Source of the DNA: Candidatus Methanomethylophilaceae archaeon
GTDB lineage: Archaea > Thermoplasmatota > Thermoplasmata > Methanomassiliicoccales > Methanomethylophilaceae
Assembly (NCBI GenBank): GCA_016297775.1
Contig: JAEDGA010000059.1
Span: 1-6,943, forward strand
Length of the DNA stretch: 6,943 nt
Direction of reading: 5' to 3'
The notes under the pieces are model-generated. The model ran no database searches and had not been told where the DNA came from. It saw only the letters and a list, made by a program, of their open reading frames with translations. Position numbers and translations under genes: made by a program. Positions 1 through 6,061 of this stretch are shown piece by piece (within the stretch, counting starts at the first letter, position 1; each line of letters begins with the position of its first letter).

Positions 1-24
1 ATATAAGAAGAAAAGATCAGAAAA

Positions 25-204
25 TCAGTGTAGTACCACAAATCGAAAATTTAGGTTAAAAACCTTCTTGGCATTGTTATCCGGTGATTTACGCACAATT
101 ACTTCGTAATCCACATCTCTTTCACGAAATTTTTCAAAATACTTCTTCTCAGTATAGCCTTCTGTAACAATCAGTATTTTGGAACGTAATTGGTGAAGGT
201 TCAT
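25..204 (-). pseudogene. Truncated RloB-like (AbiLii-type) protein, N-terminal remnant
   Basis: The reading frame starts with ATG at 204-202, immediately after the TAA of the upstream ATPase gene, and ends at a TGA at 27-25, giving 59 residues. Residues 9-24 (KILIVTEGYTEKKYFE) match the start of RloB-family proteins, whose conserved E-G-x-T-E segment is the probable first acidic motif of a Toprim-like nuclease fold. SPDNNAKK at about residues 40-47 also fits the family. Family members are, from memory, roughly 200 residues long, so about three quarters is missing, including the later acidic motifs. After residue 48 the similarity stops. Both other frames hit stop codons within a few codons of that point, so a single small frameshift does not restore the protein. 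A larger deletion or insertion near base 57 is more likely. It is read as the broken partner of the ATPase. A functional short protein is possible but less likely. Confidence 0.7.
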
Positions 205-1419
205 TTACGGCTCCATAAGGGATTCGGGTGCAATGAATGGCTTTCCGCCAAAACTGCCATTAAGGTATGCTTTGCGTATATCCAGATCATTGCGTATCCT
301 GTATTCCGACAGTCTTCTCATCTCACTGAAACCAGTTTTCCAATCTTTGATTACCAGGTATATCTGATCCCTTCTCACCTTTGACTGATCAAGAAGTATG
401 ACATCATGTGTGTTGAATATCAGTTGTGCATTCTTCTTATTCTCGGTAGGGTCGGAGAATAGCGAACATATCCACTCACACAAATCAGTGTGAAAACTCA
501 TATCCAATTCGTCAACCACAATGGTATTGCCTCTAATAAGCGCCATTATCACCGGGCCTATCAGAGATAGGAAACGTATCGTACCGGATGATTCCAAACC
601 GATCGGGAGCTCTTTTTTCATACCGTTGAATTCATGTTTCACCCATATGTCCGTAAGTGGTACATTCACTGTATTGGACGGAACAGTATTGGATATCGAT
701 TTCATCCGATCTTTCACATCTGTTATGCCCATATCTGCGATTCTGAATGCACGTTGTGCGATTCTTTTGAAGTTCATATCCTCACTCATGAGCCTTGTGA
801 GGACATCGAGAGAATATGTGACATCATATCCTGCAATGACCAGCATATCTTCGGTGGCCCACCTCATCACGTTCAGGCAATCCGGATCATTGAATTGGGA
901 ACATACGGACACATACAGTGCATTTTTGCGTACACGTCTGGAATTTTCGGTATGAAATTTGACGTCCGATTTAAAGACATATTCCATTCCATCGCGTTCG
1001 AACACTGTGCTCTTCCTTCCCTTTGGATATTTGTACAGGTGTTCTTCCGTTATTCCCATACTATCATATGAAAATCCATATTCATAGCGAATTTCATTGG
1101 AAATGAATTCTGCACTGAATGAGGTAGGTTTTTTCTCTGTTTTGTCAAAAAGGAACGGAGTGTGATTCAACGGCAATCTATCGTCGTGCGATGCAGATAT
1201 TTTGATAAAATTAAGAAAAAGTTCGATGGCACGTATCATCGTCGTCTTTCCTGAAGCGTTGGCGCCGTATATCGCGGCCATTTTCAGAATATGGGATCTA
1301 CTGTACTGTTTCAATTCAATAGTGTTCTCTGGGAGCCTCTTATCCGAATTGGTGACCATGGATAGTGTGGTCTTTTCTTTGAAAACCTTGTAGTTGGTAA
1401 CACTGAAGTTAATCAACAC
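205..1419 (-). CDS. AAA ATPase of the COG1106/AbiLi type (OLD/RloC-like defence ATPase)
   Basis: A 404-residue cytosolic P-loop ATPase of the SMC/ABC-like group. The Walker A motif GANASGKT is at residues 52-59. An ABC signature-like ESSG is at 276-279, Walker B (IVVDELD) is around 300-305, and a switch-type NTH is at 336-338. The N-terminus (INFSVTNYKVF) and the C-terminal Y-L-N-G-S-F-G-G-K-P segment are typical of COG1106 proteins. Its length is normal and the frame is intact. Members of this family are paired with RloB-like proteins in AbiL-like abortive-infection systems, where the ATPase is thought to control the nuclease-like partner; here that partner follows at once but is truncated. 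The start is GTG at 1419-1417, with TTG as the next codon; no Shine-Dalgarno is visible, while a TATA-like box lies about 25 bases upstream, so the mRNA is probably leaderless. The gene is AT-richer than its right-hand neighbours. Family assignment is firm; a defence role is inferred. Confidence 0.88.
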   Translation of the reverse strand: MLINFSVTNYKVFKEKTTLSMVTNSDKRLPENTIELKQYSRSHILKMAAIYGANASGKTTMIRAIELFLNFIKISASHDDRLPLNHTPFLFDKTEKKPTSFSAEFISNEIRYEYGFSYDSMGITEEHLYKYPKGRKSTVFERDGMEYVFKSDVKFHTENSRRVRKNALYVSVCSQFNDPDCLNVMRWATEDMLVIAGYDVTYSLDVLTRLMSEDMNFKRIAQRAFRIADMGITDVKDRMKSISNTVPSNTVNVPLTDIWVKHEFNGMKKELPIGLESSGTIRFLSLIGPVIMALIRGNTIVVDELDMSFHTDLCEWICSLFSDPTENKKNAQLIFNTHDVILLDQSKVRRDQIYLVIKDWKTGFSEMRRLSEYRIRNDLDIRKAYLNGSFGGKPFIAPESLMEP

Positions 1420-1436
1420 AATTATTGTATAACATA

Positions 1437-1450
1437 TTTTAAATTTAAAA
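1437..1450 (-). promoter_or_regulatory. Palindromic TATA-like box of the AAA ATPase gene
   Basis: TTTTAAATTTAAAA is a perfect 14-base palindrome centred about 25 bases upstream of the GTG start at 1419. This is the distance expected between an archaeal TATA box and the transcription start, so the transcript would begin at or next to the start codon. The assignment rests on spacing and composition only. Confidence 0.5.
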
Positions 1451-1560
1451 TTTGTGATTTATCCACAATAATCGCGTTTAAATTTTTAATCCATAGGATT
1501 TATTGTATCTTTCTCCGGGATATGCACATGATATTGGCAATCCATCGTCCTTGTACCAAC

Positions 1561-1569
1561 ATATATAAA
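1561..1569 (+). promoter_or_regulatory. TATA box of the rps6e operon
   Basis: ATATATAAA fits the archaeal TATA consensus. It would place the transcription start near base 1590, giving a leader of roughly 14 bases that still contains the Shine-Dalgarno at 1594-1598. It is the only strong box upstream of rps6e, so it probably drives rps6e, eif2g and the PIN gene together. Confidence 0.65.
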
Positions 1570-1593
1570 CCATAGATTGATAGCCCGCATTAC

Positions 1594-1598
1594 AGGTG
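1594..1598 (+). promoter_or_regulatory. Shine-Dalgarno of rps6e, deciding the start
   Basis: AGGTG pairs with the 3' end of archaeal 16S rRNA and lies five bases before the ATG at 1604. It supports this ATG over the in-frame TTG at 1577, which would add nine residues not typical of S6e and would start upstream of the predicted transcription start. Confidence 0.65.
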
Positions 1599-1603
1599 TT
1601 CAA

Positions 1604-1999
1604 ATGGCAGAGTACAAAGCTGTTATTAACGACAAGAAGACCGGCAAGTCCTACAACATGACGGTCACTGGCCACCACGCGAACTCTCTGACTGGCAAGT
1701 GCGTCGGAGAGATCATTGACGGAATCTTCGTCGGACTTCCCGGATACAAACTCCAGATCACCGGCGGATCCGACGGAAACGGAACCCCCATGAGGAAGGA
1801 CCTCCCCGGAAACAGGAGGAGAAAGCTGCTCATGTCCGAGGGACTCGGATTCCACGAGAAGTACCCCGGACAGAGGAGAAGGGTCGCCATCCACGGTTGC
1901 GCCATCTCCGAGAAGATCGTCCAGATCAACATGGCGGTCACGGAGTACGGACCCAAGTCCATCGAAGAGACTATCGCAGCGGCAGAGTCCTCGGAGTAA
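1604..1999 (+). CDS. rps6e: 30S ribosomal protein S6e
   Basis: A 131-residue protein of the small ribosomal subunit, of the family shared by Archaea and eukaryotes and absent from Bacteria. The S6e signature is clear at about residues 47-64: G-Y-K-L-Q-I-T-G-G-S-D-G-N-G-T-P-M-R. A basic RNA-binding stretch (PGNRRRKLL) follows at about 67-75, and PGQRRR near 86-91. The length is normal for archaeal S6e, which lacks the long phosphorylated C-terminal tail of eukaryotic S6. The start is chosen because AGGTG lies five bases upstream and the MAEYKAVIND beginning fits the family. It is the first gene of a plus-strand operon. Its terminal codons carry GGAG (1993-1996), the likely ribosome-binding site of eif2g, so the two are translationally linked. 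Codon use is that of a highly expressed gene (GGA for glycine, CCC for proline, AAG, ATC). Confidence 0.96.
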   Translation: MAEYKAVINDKKTGKSYNMTVTGHHANSLTGKCVGEIIDGIFVGLPGYKLQITGGSDGNGTPMRKDLPGNRRRKLLMSEGLGFHEKYPGQRRRVAIHGCAISEKIVQINMAVTEYGPKSIEETIAAAESSE

Positions 2000-2003
2000 T
2001 CCG

Positions 2004-3239
2004 ATGAAGGTACCAAAGCAGCCCGAAGTCAACATCGGGATGATAGGACACGTCGATCACGGTAAGACCACGCTCACCCGCGCACTCAGCGGAGAGTGGG
2101 CCGACCGTCACTCCGAGGAGGTCAAGAGAGGAATCTCCATCAGACTCGGATATGCGGACGTAGCGTTCTACAAGTGCCCCAACTGTGAGGGCGCAGCGGC
2201 ATACGGGACCGACAAGAAGTGCCCCCACTGTGGTGCGGACACCGAGTTCCTCAGAGCCGTATCATTCGTTGATGCACCCGGACACGAGACCCTCATGGCC
2301 ACCATGCTGTCCGGTGCCGCACTCATGGACGGAGCCATCCTGTTGGTGGCTGCCAACGAGAAGTGTCCCCAGCCCCAGACCAAGGAGCATCTGATGGCAC
2401 TCTCGATCATCGGTATCGAGAAGATCATCATCGTCCAGAACAAGATCGATATCGTCACCAGGGAACAGGCGGTCGAGAACTTCAAACAGATCAAGGAGTT
2501 CGTCAAGGGTACGATCGCGGAGAACGCACCCATCGTCCCCATCTCCGCCAACAGCGGTGTGAACATCGACATGCTCATCAAGACCATCGAGGAGCACATC
2601 GTGTCCTCGGTCAAGAGGGATACCGATGCACCTCCGCTGATGCATGTGGCGAGGTCCTTCGACATCAACTCCCCCGGAACGGTCCCCAAGGATCTGAAGG
2701 GCGGTGTGCTCGGAGGTTCGCTCATCCAGGGTACCCTGAAGGTCGGGGACGAGATCGAGATAGTTCCCGGTATCAAGACCGAGGTCGGCGGAAAGACCGT
2801 ATGGCAGAAGCTCACCACTCAGGTCACGTCGCTCTTCGCGGGAAGCAAATCCGTGAAGTCCATCGGTCCCGGAGGTCTCATATCCATCGGTACATCCCTG
2901 GACCCCTCGATCACCAAATCCGACGGACTCACCGGACGCATGGTCGGAATCCCCGGACAGGTCCCCGAGGTCGCGCACGATTTCACCATGAAGACCGTTC
3001 TGCTTGACAGGGTCGTGGGTTCGTCCTCGGATCTCGAGGTCGATGAGATCAAGTCCAACGAGATGCTCATGCTGTCCATCGGTACCGCAACGACTGTTGG
3101 TATCGTCAAGAACGGTAAGGCCGGAACCATCCAGGTCGCACTGAAGATTCCGGTCTGCATCGTGAAGGGACAGAGGGTGGCCATCTCCAGAAGGATCTCC
3201 AATAAGTGGAGACTCATCGGGTACGGAATCGTCGAGTGA
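2004..3239 (+). CDS. eif2g: Translation initiation factor aIF2 subunit gamma (GTPase)
   Basis: A 411-residue GTPase that forms the core of heterotrimeric aIF2 and carries initiator Met-tRNA to the small ribosomal subunit in the cytosol. All GTPase motifs are present: G1 GHVDHGKT at residues 15-22, the switch 1 stretch KRGISIRLGYAD at 41-52, G3 DAPGHE at 90-95, G4 NKID at 146-149 and G5 SAN at 181-183. The zinc knuckle that separates this subunit from EF-Tu/SelB is intact, with Cys58, Cys61, Cys73 and Cys76. Two beta-barrel domains follow, and the length is standard. The ATG lies four bases after the rps6e stop, with GGAG at 1993-1996 as Shine-Dalgarno. The stop is followed six bases later by the PIN gene, a neighbour often kept next to eif2g in Archaea. 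Nothing is missing or odd. Confidence 0.97.
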   Translation: MKVPKQPEVNIGMIGHVDHGKTTLTRALSGEWADRHSEEVKRGISIRLGYADVAFYKCPNCEGAAAYGTDKKCPHCGADTEFLRAVSFVDAPGHETLMATMLSGAALMDGAILLVAANEKCPQPQTKEHLMALSIIGIEKIIIVQNKIDIVTREQAVENFKQIKEFVKGTIAENAPIVPISANSGVNIDMLIKTIEEHIVSSVKRDTDAPPLMHVARSFDINSPGTVPKDLKGGVLGGSLIQGTLKVGDEIEIVPGIKTEVGGKTVWQKLTTQVTSLFAGSKSVKSIGPGGLISIGTSLDPSITKSDGLTGRMVGIPGQVPEVAHDFTMKTVLLDRVVGSSSDLEVDEIKSNEMLMLSIGTATTVGIVKNGKAGTIQVALKIPVCIVKGQRVAISRRISNKWRLIGYGIVE

Positions 3240-3245
3240 TGCGGT

Positions 3246-3611
3246 ATGCAGACCGTCGTCCTCGACACAAACGCCTTACTAATGCCTTTTGAGTTACGTA
3301 TCAATCTGGATTATGCGGTACGTGAACTTCTCGGAGACGTACGTTTCATAGTTCCAGGCCCACTGATCGGGGAATTGAAGCATCTGGATCACAAATATGC
3401 CAATGCCGCCCTGGATCTCGCAAGGAGGTATCAGATCATCAAGACCGATGCCACCGGGGACGCATCCGTCATAGAATTGGCACTTCGCGAGAAGGCCTAT
3501 GTCCTGACGAATGACAAACTTCTGAGATCCAAGCTCAGGAAGCACGGGGTCCCGCTGATCTATCTCAGATCCGGAACGCATCTGGTCCTGGAGAGCAGAC
3601 CTCTGGTCTGA
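3246..3611 (+). CDS. PIN-domain endoribonuclease, archaeal Fcf1-like (COG1412) type
   Basis: A 121-residue single-domain PIN protein. The acidic metal-binding residues expected for a Mg/Mn-dependent RNase are visible: Asp7 in LDTNALL, Glu43 in GELKHL, Asp72 in GDASVIELA and Asp90 in TNDKLL. The gene lies six bases after eif2g on the same strand, in the operon that begins with rps6e. This eif2g-PIN adjacency recurs in Archaea and points to rRNA processing or translation-linked RNA turnover, not to a toxin. No VapB-like antitoxin gene is next to it. The ATG at 3246 is the natural start; only a weak GCGGT precedes it, so expression probably relies on coupling to eif2g. The last codons form a small inverted repeat (3596-3610), and the stop ends one base short of the convergent HAD gene. 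The PIN assignment is firm; the RNA substrate is unknown. Confidence 0.9.
   Translation: MQTVVLDTNALLMPFELRINLDYAVRELLGDVRFIVPGPLIGELKHLDHKYANAALDLARRYQIIKTDATGDASVIELALREKAYVLTNDKLLRSKLRKHGVPLIYLRSGTHLVLESRPLV
3596..3610. repeat. Perfect 6-bp inverted repeat at the convergent PIN/HAD gene ends
   Basis: CAGACCTCTGGTCTG has arms CAGACC and GGTCTG around a three-base loop. It covers the last codons of the PIN gene and lies just beyond the stop of the HAD gene read on the other strand. It could fold in both transcripts and help end them, but no U-run follows on either strand, so a terminator role is only possible. Confidence 0.45.
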
Positions 3612-3612
3612 T

Positions 3613-5298
3613 TCATTTCAACGATAGTGATACGTACCACATGATATCCAACACCGTCTTCTTCATGTGGTAGAACGTGTCCCTGGGATGGAATATCATG
3701 CTGATGTATTCCATATGTTTGGAATCCACCGGCCATTTCATGTCGGTCAATCTTCTTCTCGTTTCAGTGTCCGATCCGTAAACGAGGACGTGCAACCACC
3801 CTTTGATATCGTCGAAACCGATCCGCGGTATGTTCTTGCCAAATATCGATCTCATCCTCTCTGCGTAATCGATCTCTCCGGAGGTCACGTCGTTGTATAT
3901 ATTCAACCTCTCCTGTTCGCAGGGGTGCGGCTTCATGTATATCGGCTTGAGATCCCCATCCAATCCTGCAATGGGGGGTTCCGGGCTGGACATGAAGAAT
4001 TCCATTATGTTGGTATGGTTGTCGAATCTCAGTTTTCTATTGCGTATATGATACCCTACGTGTGGTATCTTGGGATCGTCGACAAGGATGTTGTAGTATA
4101 TCCCGGACACATCCTTTCCGGGAAGGAATTTCGATATTAGTTTTTGAGAGGAATACTTCATGGTGGTCACATCCACCAATCTTACCTTATCGATACCATG
4201 TGTCTTCACATCCAGCATGGATGCGTATCTTTTCGACATGACCTCCCTTCTCTTCAGGATGGTGTCCTCATTCTCGTCGAACCATGAATCGGGATCGTCG
4301 TTCTTGCATGGGCAGAACTCACTCATCAGTACGTCCCGGTATTTTCTGTACTTCCTGTTGGTTTCATAATCCTCATACAATGCGAGATTCAATATCCTCG
4401 GAGCGTACACGTACTCGGATTGCCCGATACCGAACAGCACATCGTAGACCCGTATGAGATTCCATCCGTCCCTGGCGACGAACAGTTTCAGCTCATCATC
4501 ATGGGCATTATCGTGTATGTAGTTGCAATAATCGGTTACGATCGGACCGCCGAATCTGTGTGATACGGATCTCCAGAATCCCTCATCCCTGTTCTCCAGC
4601 CAGTACAGCATGTCCATCGACACTATGATCGATCTTTCTGGACTCTTCCTTCTGCGATAGTATCTCATCTCTTTCGGATGGGTCTTCGCATATTCGTCTA
4701 TGGGGCGTTCGGTATGTATCGTACGTATCCCGAGACTTTCCGGTACGCTACCGTCCGATCTGGGGTTGTCGCCTATGTGTATCAGTTCCGAAGGGGATAT
4801 CCCGAATCTGTCGAGAGCATACGTGAACAATTTTCCGAAATGTTTGTTCACACCAATGTCCCCGGATATCAGGATGTCCTTGAAACCGGTTATCCCGTTC
4901 CTTTCCAAAAGATCTCTGATGAAATCCGTGGGAAGATACATGTCCGAAACGAGTATCACGTTCTTCCCGGATGCCAGTTCGGCGAACGTATCCCTTATCA
5001 CCTTCGGTACCACGGATCTGTTCTCGAACTCCAGCTCCGCAGATCTAAGATGTGAATATCTCGGATCGATATCTTCGTAGATGGCATCGAACGTGACCTC
5101 TCCGTTCTCGGGATCGCGGTTCCTGCGTTCCGCATCCATCCTTTCCCTGCAGAATCCCGGGGAGTCATATTCCTTCTCGATATGAACGAACAGGTCCTTC
5201 GGTTCCACGTACGGACGTACCAGAAGCGTATCGAATATGTCGATGGACACCCAGTCATATCCTTCCGTAAGGCCGATGATCCTATCGTCGAATATCAT
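3613..5298 (-). CDS. Large two-part HAD-superfamily hydrolase (COG5610-like)
   Basis: 561 residues from the chosen ATG. The N-terminal part is a HAD hydrolase: motif I DIFDT at residues 20-24, motif II VSDMYLP at 117-123, the motif III lysine probably in NKHFGK at 151-156, and motif IV HIGDNPRSD at 174-182. The region between motifs I and II holds a helical cap. The remaining ~330 residues have no domain I can name. They begin with the (F/L)xARDGW pattern (LFVARDGW, around 275) seen in COG5610-type HAD proteins, and carry a CPC pair near 325. Such proteins often occur in surface-glycan clusters, which would suit the membrane glycosyltransferase two genes upstream; the substrate is unknown. 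ATG 5298 is preferred over the in-frame GTG at 5316 because a TATA-like box (5324-5333) puts the transcript start near 5302. The stop is one base from the PIN stop on the other strand. Confidence 0.85.
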   Translation of the reverse strand: MIFDDRIIGLTEGYDWVSIDIFDTLLVRPYVEPKDLFVHIEKEYDSPGFCRERMDAERRNRDPENGEVTFDAIYEDIDPRYSHLRSAELEFENRSVVPKVIRDTFAELASGKNVILVSDMYLPTDFIRDLLERNGITGFKDILISGDIGVNKHFGKLFTYALDRFGISPSELIHIGDNPRSDGSVPESLGIRTIHTERPIDEYAKTHPKEMRYYRRRKSPERSIIVSMDMLYWLENRDEGFWRSVSHRFGGPIVTDYCNYIHDNAHDDELKLFVARDGWNLIRVYDVLFGIGQSEYVYAPRILNLALYEDYETNRKYRKYRDVLMSEFCPCKNDDPDSWFDENEDTILKRREVMSKRYASMLDVKTHGIDKVRLVDVTTMKYSSQKLISKFLPGKDVSGIYYNILVDDPKIPHVGYHIRNRKLRFDNHTNIMEFFMSSPEPPIAGLDGDLKPIYMKPHPCEQERLNIYNDVTSGEIDYAERMRSIFGKNIPRIGFDDIKGWLHVLVYGSDTETRRRLTDMKWPVDSKHMEYISMIFHPRDTFYHMKKTVLDIMWYVSLSLK

Positions 5299-5323
5299 GT
5301 TATCAACGTTATTCACGTTATGT

Positions 5324-5333
5324 CATATATTTT
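5324..5333 (-). promoter_or_regulatory. TATA-like box of the HAD gene
   Basis: Read on the minus strand the box is AAAATATATG, centred near 5328. An archaeal transcript would start about 26 bases on, near 5302. This gives a leader of a few bases before the ATG at 5298 and leaves the upstream GTG at 5316 outside the mRNA. Confidence 0.55.
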
Positions 5334-5370
5334 GGATGATGTCGCACAATCATCCCGGATAAAAGGTTGC

Positions 5371-5388
5371 GAGGGCCCGAGGGCCCTC
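5371..5388. terminator. GC-rich hairpin between the isomerase and HAD genes
   Basis: GAGGGCCCGAGGGCCCTC folds as a 7-8 bp stem of almost only G-C pairs with a 2-4 base loop. It lies 12 bases after the stop of the prolyl isomerase gene. In that transcript (minus strand) it is preceded by AAAA, and a short U-run (CCTTTT) comes about six bases after it. A tighter TTTT follows it on the plus strand at 5389-5392. It most likely ends the isomerase transcript before the HAD promoter, perhaps in both directions. Hairpin structure is seen directly; terminator activity is inferred. Confidence 0.5.
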
Positions 5389-5400
5389 TTTTGAGATCGT

Positions 5401-5877
5401 TCACTCGTCTACTGTCGCCTGTACGATGACGATATCGGACAGGGGCTTGTCGTTCCTGTTGGTTTCCACGGAAGCGATGGCATCGACGACTTCCATTCCC
5501 TTTACGACCTTTCCGAAAACGGGGTGTGCGTAGGGGGTGCTCCTGTTGTCCCAGTCCAGATAACCGTTGTCGACGAGGTTGATGAAGAACTGGCTTCCGC
5601 CGGTGTTGGGTCCCGCGTTCGCCATGGAGATCGTACCCCTCTTGTTGGAGTGTCCCTTGACGAACTCGTCCTTGATGGTGTATCCGGGTCCGCCGGTACC
5701 GTTTCCGTTGGGGCATCCGCCCTGAATCATGAAGTCTGCGATAACTCTGTGGAAGGTGAGACCGTCATAGAATCCCTCTTTCACGAGTTTGACGAAGTTG
5801 CCTGCGGTGATGGGCATATCCTCGTACATCTTGATGTCGATATCTCCCATGTTGGTCTTCAGCTTGACTGTGGCCAT
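5401..5877 (-). CDS. Cyclophilin-type peptidylprolyl cis-trans isomerase
   Basis: 158 residues from the ATG at 5877. The enzyme speeds cis-trans isomerisation of X-Pro bonds and assists protein folding; with no signal peptide at this start it is cytosolic. The cyclophilin core is complete: FHRVI with the catalytic Arg at 44, FMIQGG at 49-54, GTISMANAGPNTGGSQFFI at 81-99 and HPVFGKVV at 118-125. The position that holds Trp in cyclosporin-sensitive human CypA appears to be His118, as in many prokaryotic forms. The start is chosen because MATVKLKTNMGDI is the usual beginning of short cyclophilins and a TATA-like TTAAAG (5902-5908) lies about 28 bases upstream, suggesting a nearly leaderless mRNA. 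The frame stays open upstream to an ATG at 6000, which would add 41 residues with three cysteines. The GC-rich hairpin at 5371-5388 follows the stop. Confidence 0.93.
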   Translation of the reverse strand: MATVKLKTNMGDIDIKMYEDMPITAGNFVKLVKEGFYDGLTFHRVIADFMIQGGCPNGNGTGGPGYTIKDEFVKGHSNKRGTISMANAGPNTGGSQFFINLVDNGYLDWDNRSTPYAHPVFGKVVKGMEVVDAIASVETNRNDKPLSDIVIVQATVDE

Positions 5878-6061
5878 GTCCCTTCCATAGATATCGGTTG
5901 GCTTTAACTGTTTCCAAAAGCATCCTCCGCCGTCATCCGGACATACGTGCCCGTCACGGATCCCGCATACCAGCATCGGATAAAGAAATCGTCTGGACAT
6001 ATCCTGAATCGCATGTCCGACGGTACTCTCCCGCCGTTCTGCGGACGCATCTCCGCGAACA
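5878..6061. other. Intergenic stretch with an open, cysteine-containing frame
   Basis: These 184 bases separate the glycosyltransferase stop from the preferred isomerase ATG. They hold the weak isomerase promoter and, on the minus strand, 41 in-frame codons (6000-5878) upstream of the isomerase. That peptide has Cys12, Cys20, Cys27, His18 and Trp29, a composition more like a small metal-binding peptide than random sequence. No strong Shine-Dalgarno precedes the ATG at 6000 (only AGGAT directly before it). Whether it is translated is open. Confidence 0.3.
5902..5908 (-). promoter_or_regulatory. Possible weak TATA box of the prolyl isomerase gene
   Basis: Read on the minus strand the region is GGAAACAGTTAAAGCC. 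GTTAAAG resembles a TATA box and GGAAAC resembles the purine-rich BRE before it. The distance to the ATG at 5877 fits a nearly leaderless transcript. The match is weak. Confidence 0.35.

Noticed and set aside
1..60. Simple frameshift as the cause of the short RloB-like frame
   Set aside because: Both alternative frames stop within a few codons of the point where similarity ends, so one indel does not restore the protein within the window.
521..1071. Two ~145-residue plus-strand frames opposite the ATPase
   Set aside because: They are antisense to an intact ATPase with all motifs, and neither shows a recognisable domain.
1459..1467. TTATCCACA, an exact bacterial DnaA box
   Set aside because: The window is archaeal and Archaea have no DnaA; one isolated copy in AT-rich DNA is chance.
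1478..2035. 185-residue minus-strand frame across rps6e
   Set aside because: It lies antisense to a certain ribosomal protein gene, has a low-complexity acidic composition and no family resemblance; a shadow of rps6e.
2168..2978. Long minus-strand frames and a 214-residue plus-strand frame inside eif2g
   Set aside because: They overlap a complete, motif-perfect aIF2-gamma gene; their open length follows from its GC-rich codon use.
3246..3611. PIN gene as the toxin of a VapBC toxin-antitoxin pair
   Set aside because: No antitoxin-sized gene lies next to it, and the conserved position after eif2g favours a housekeeping RNase.
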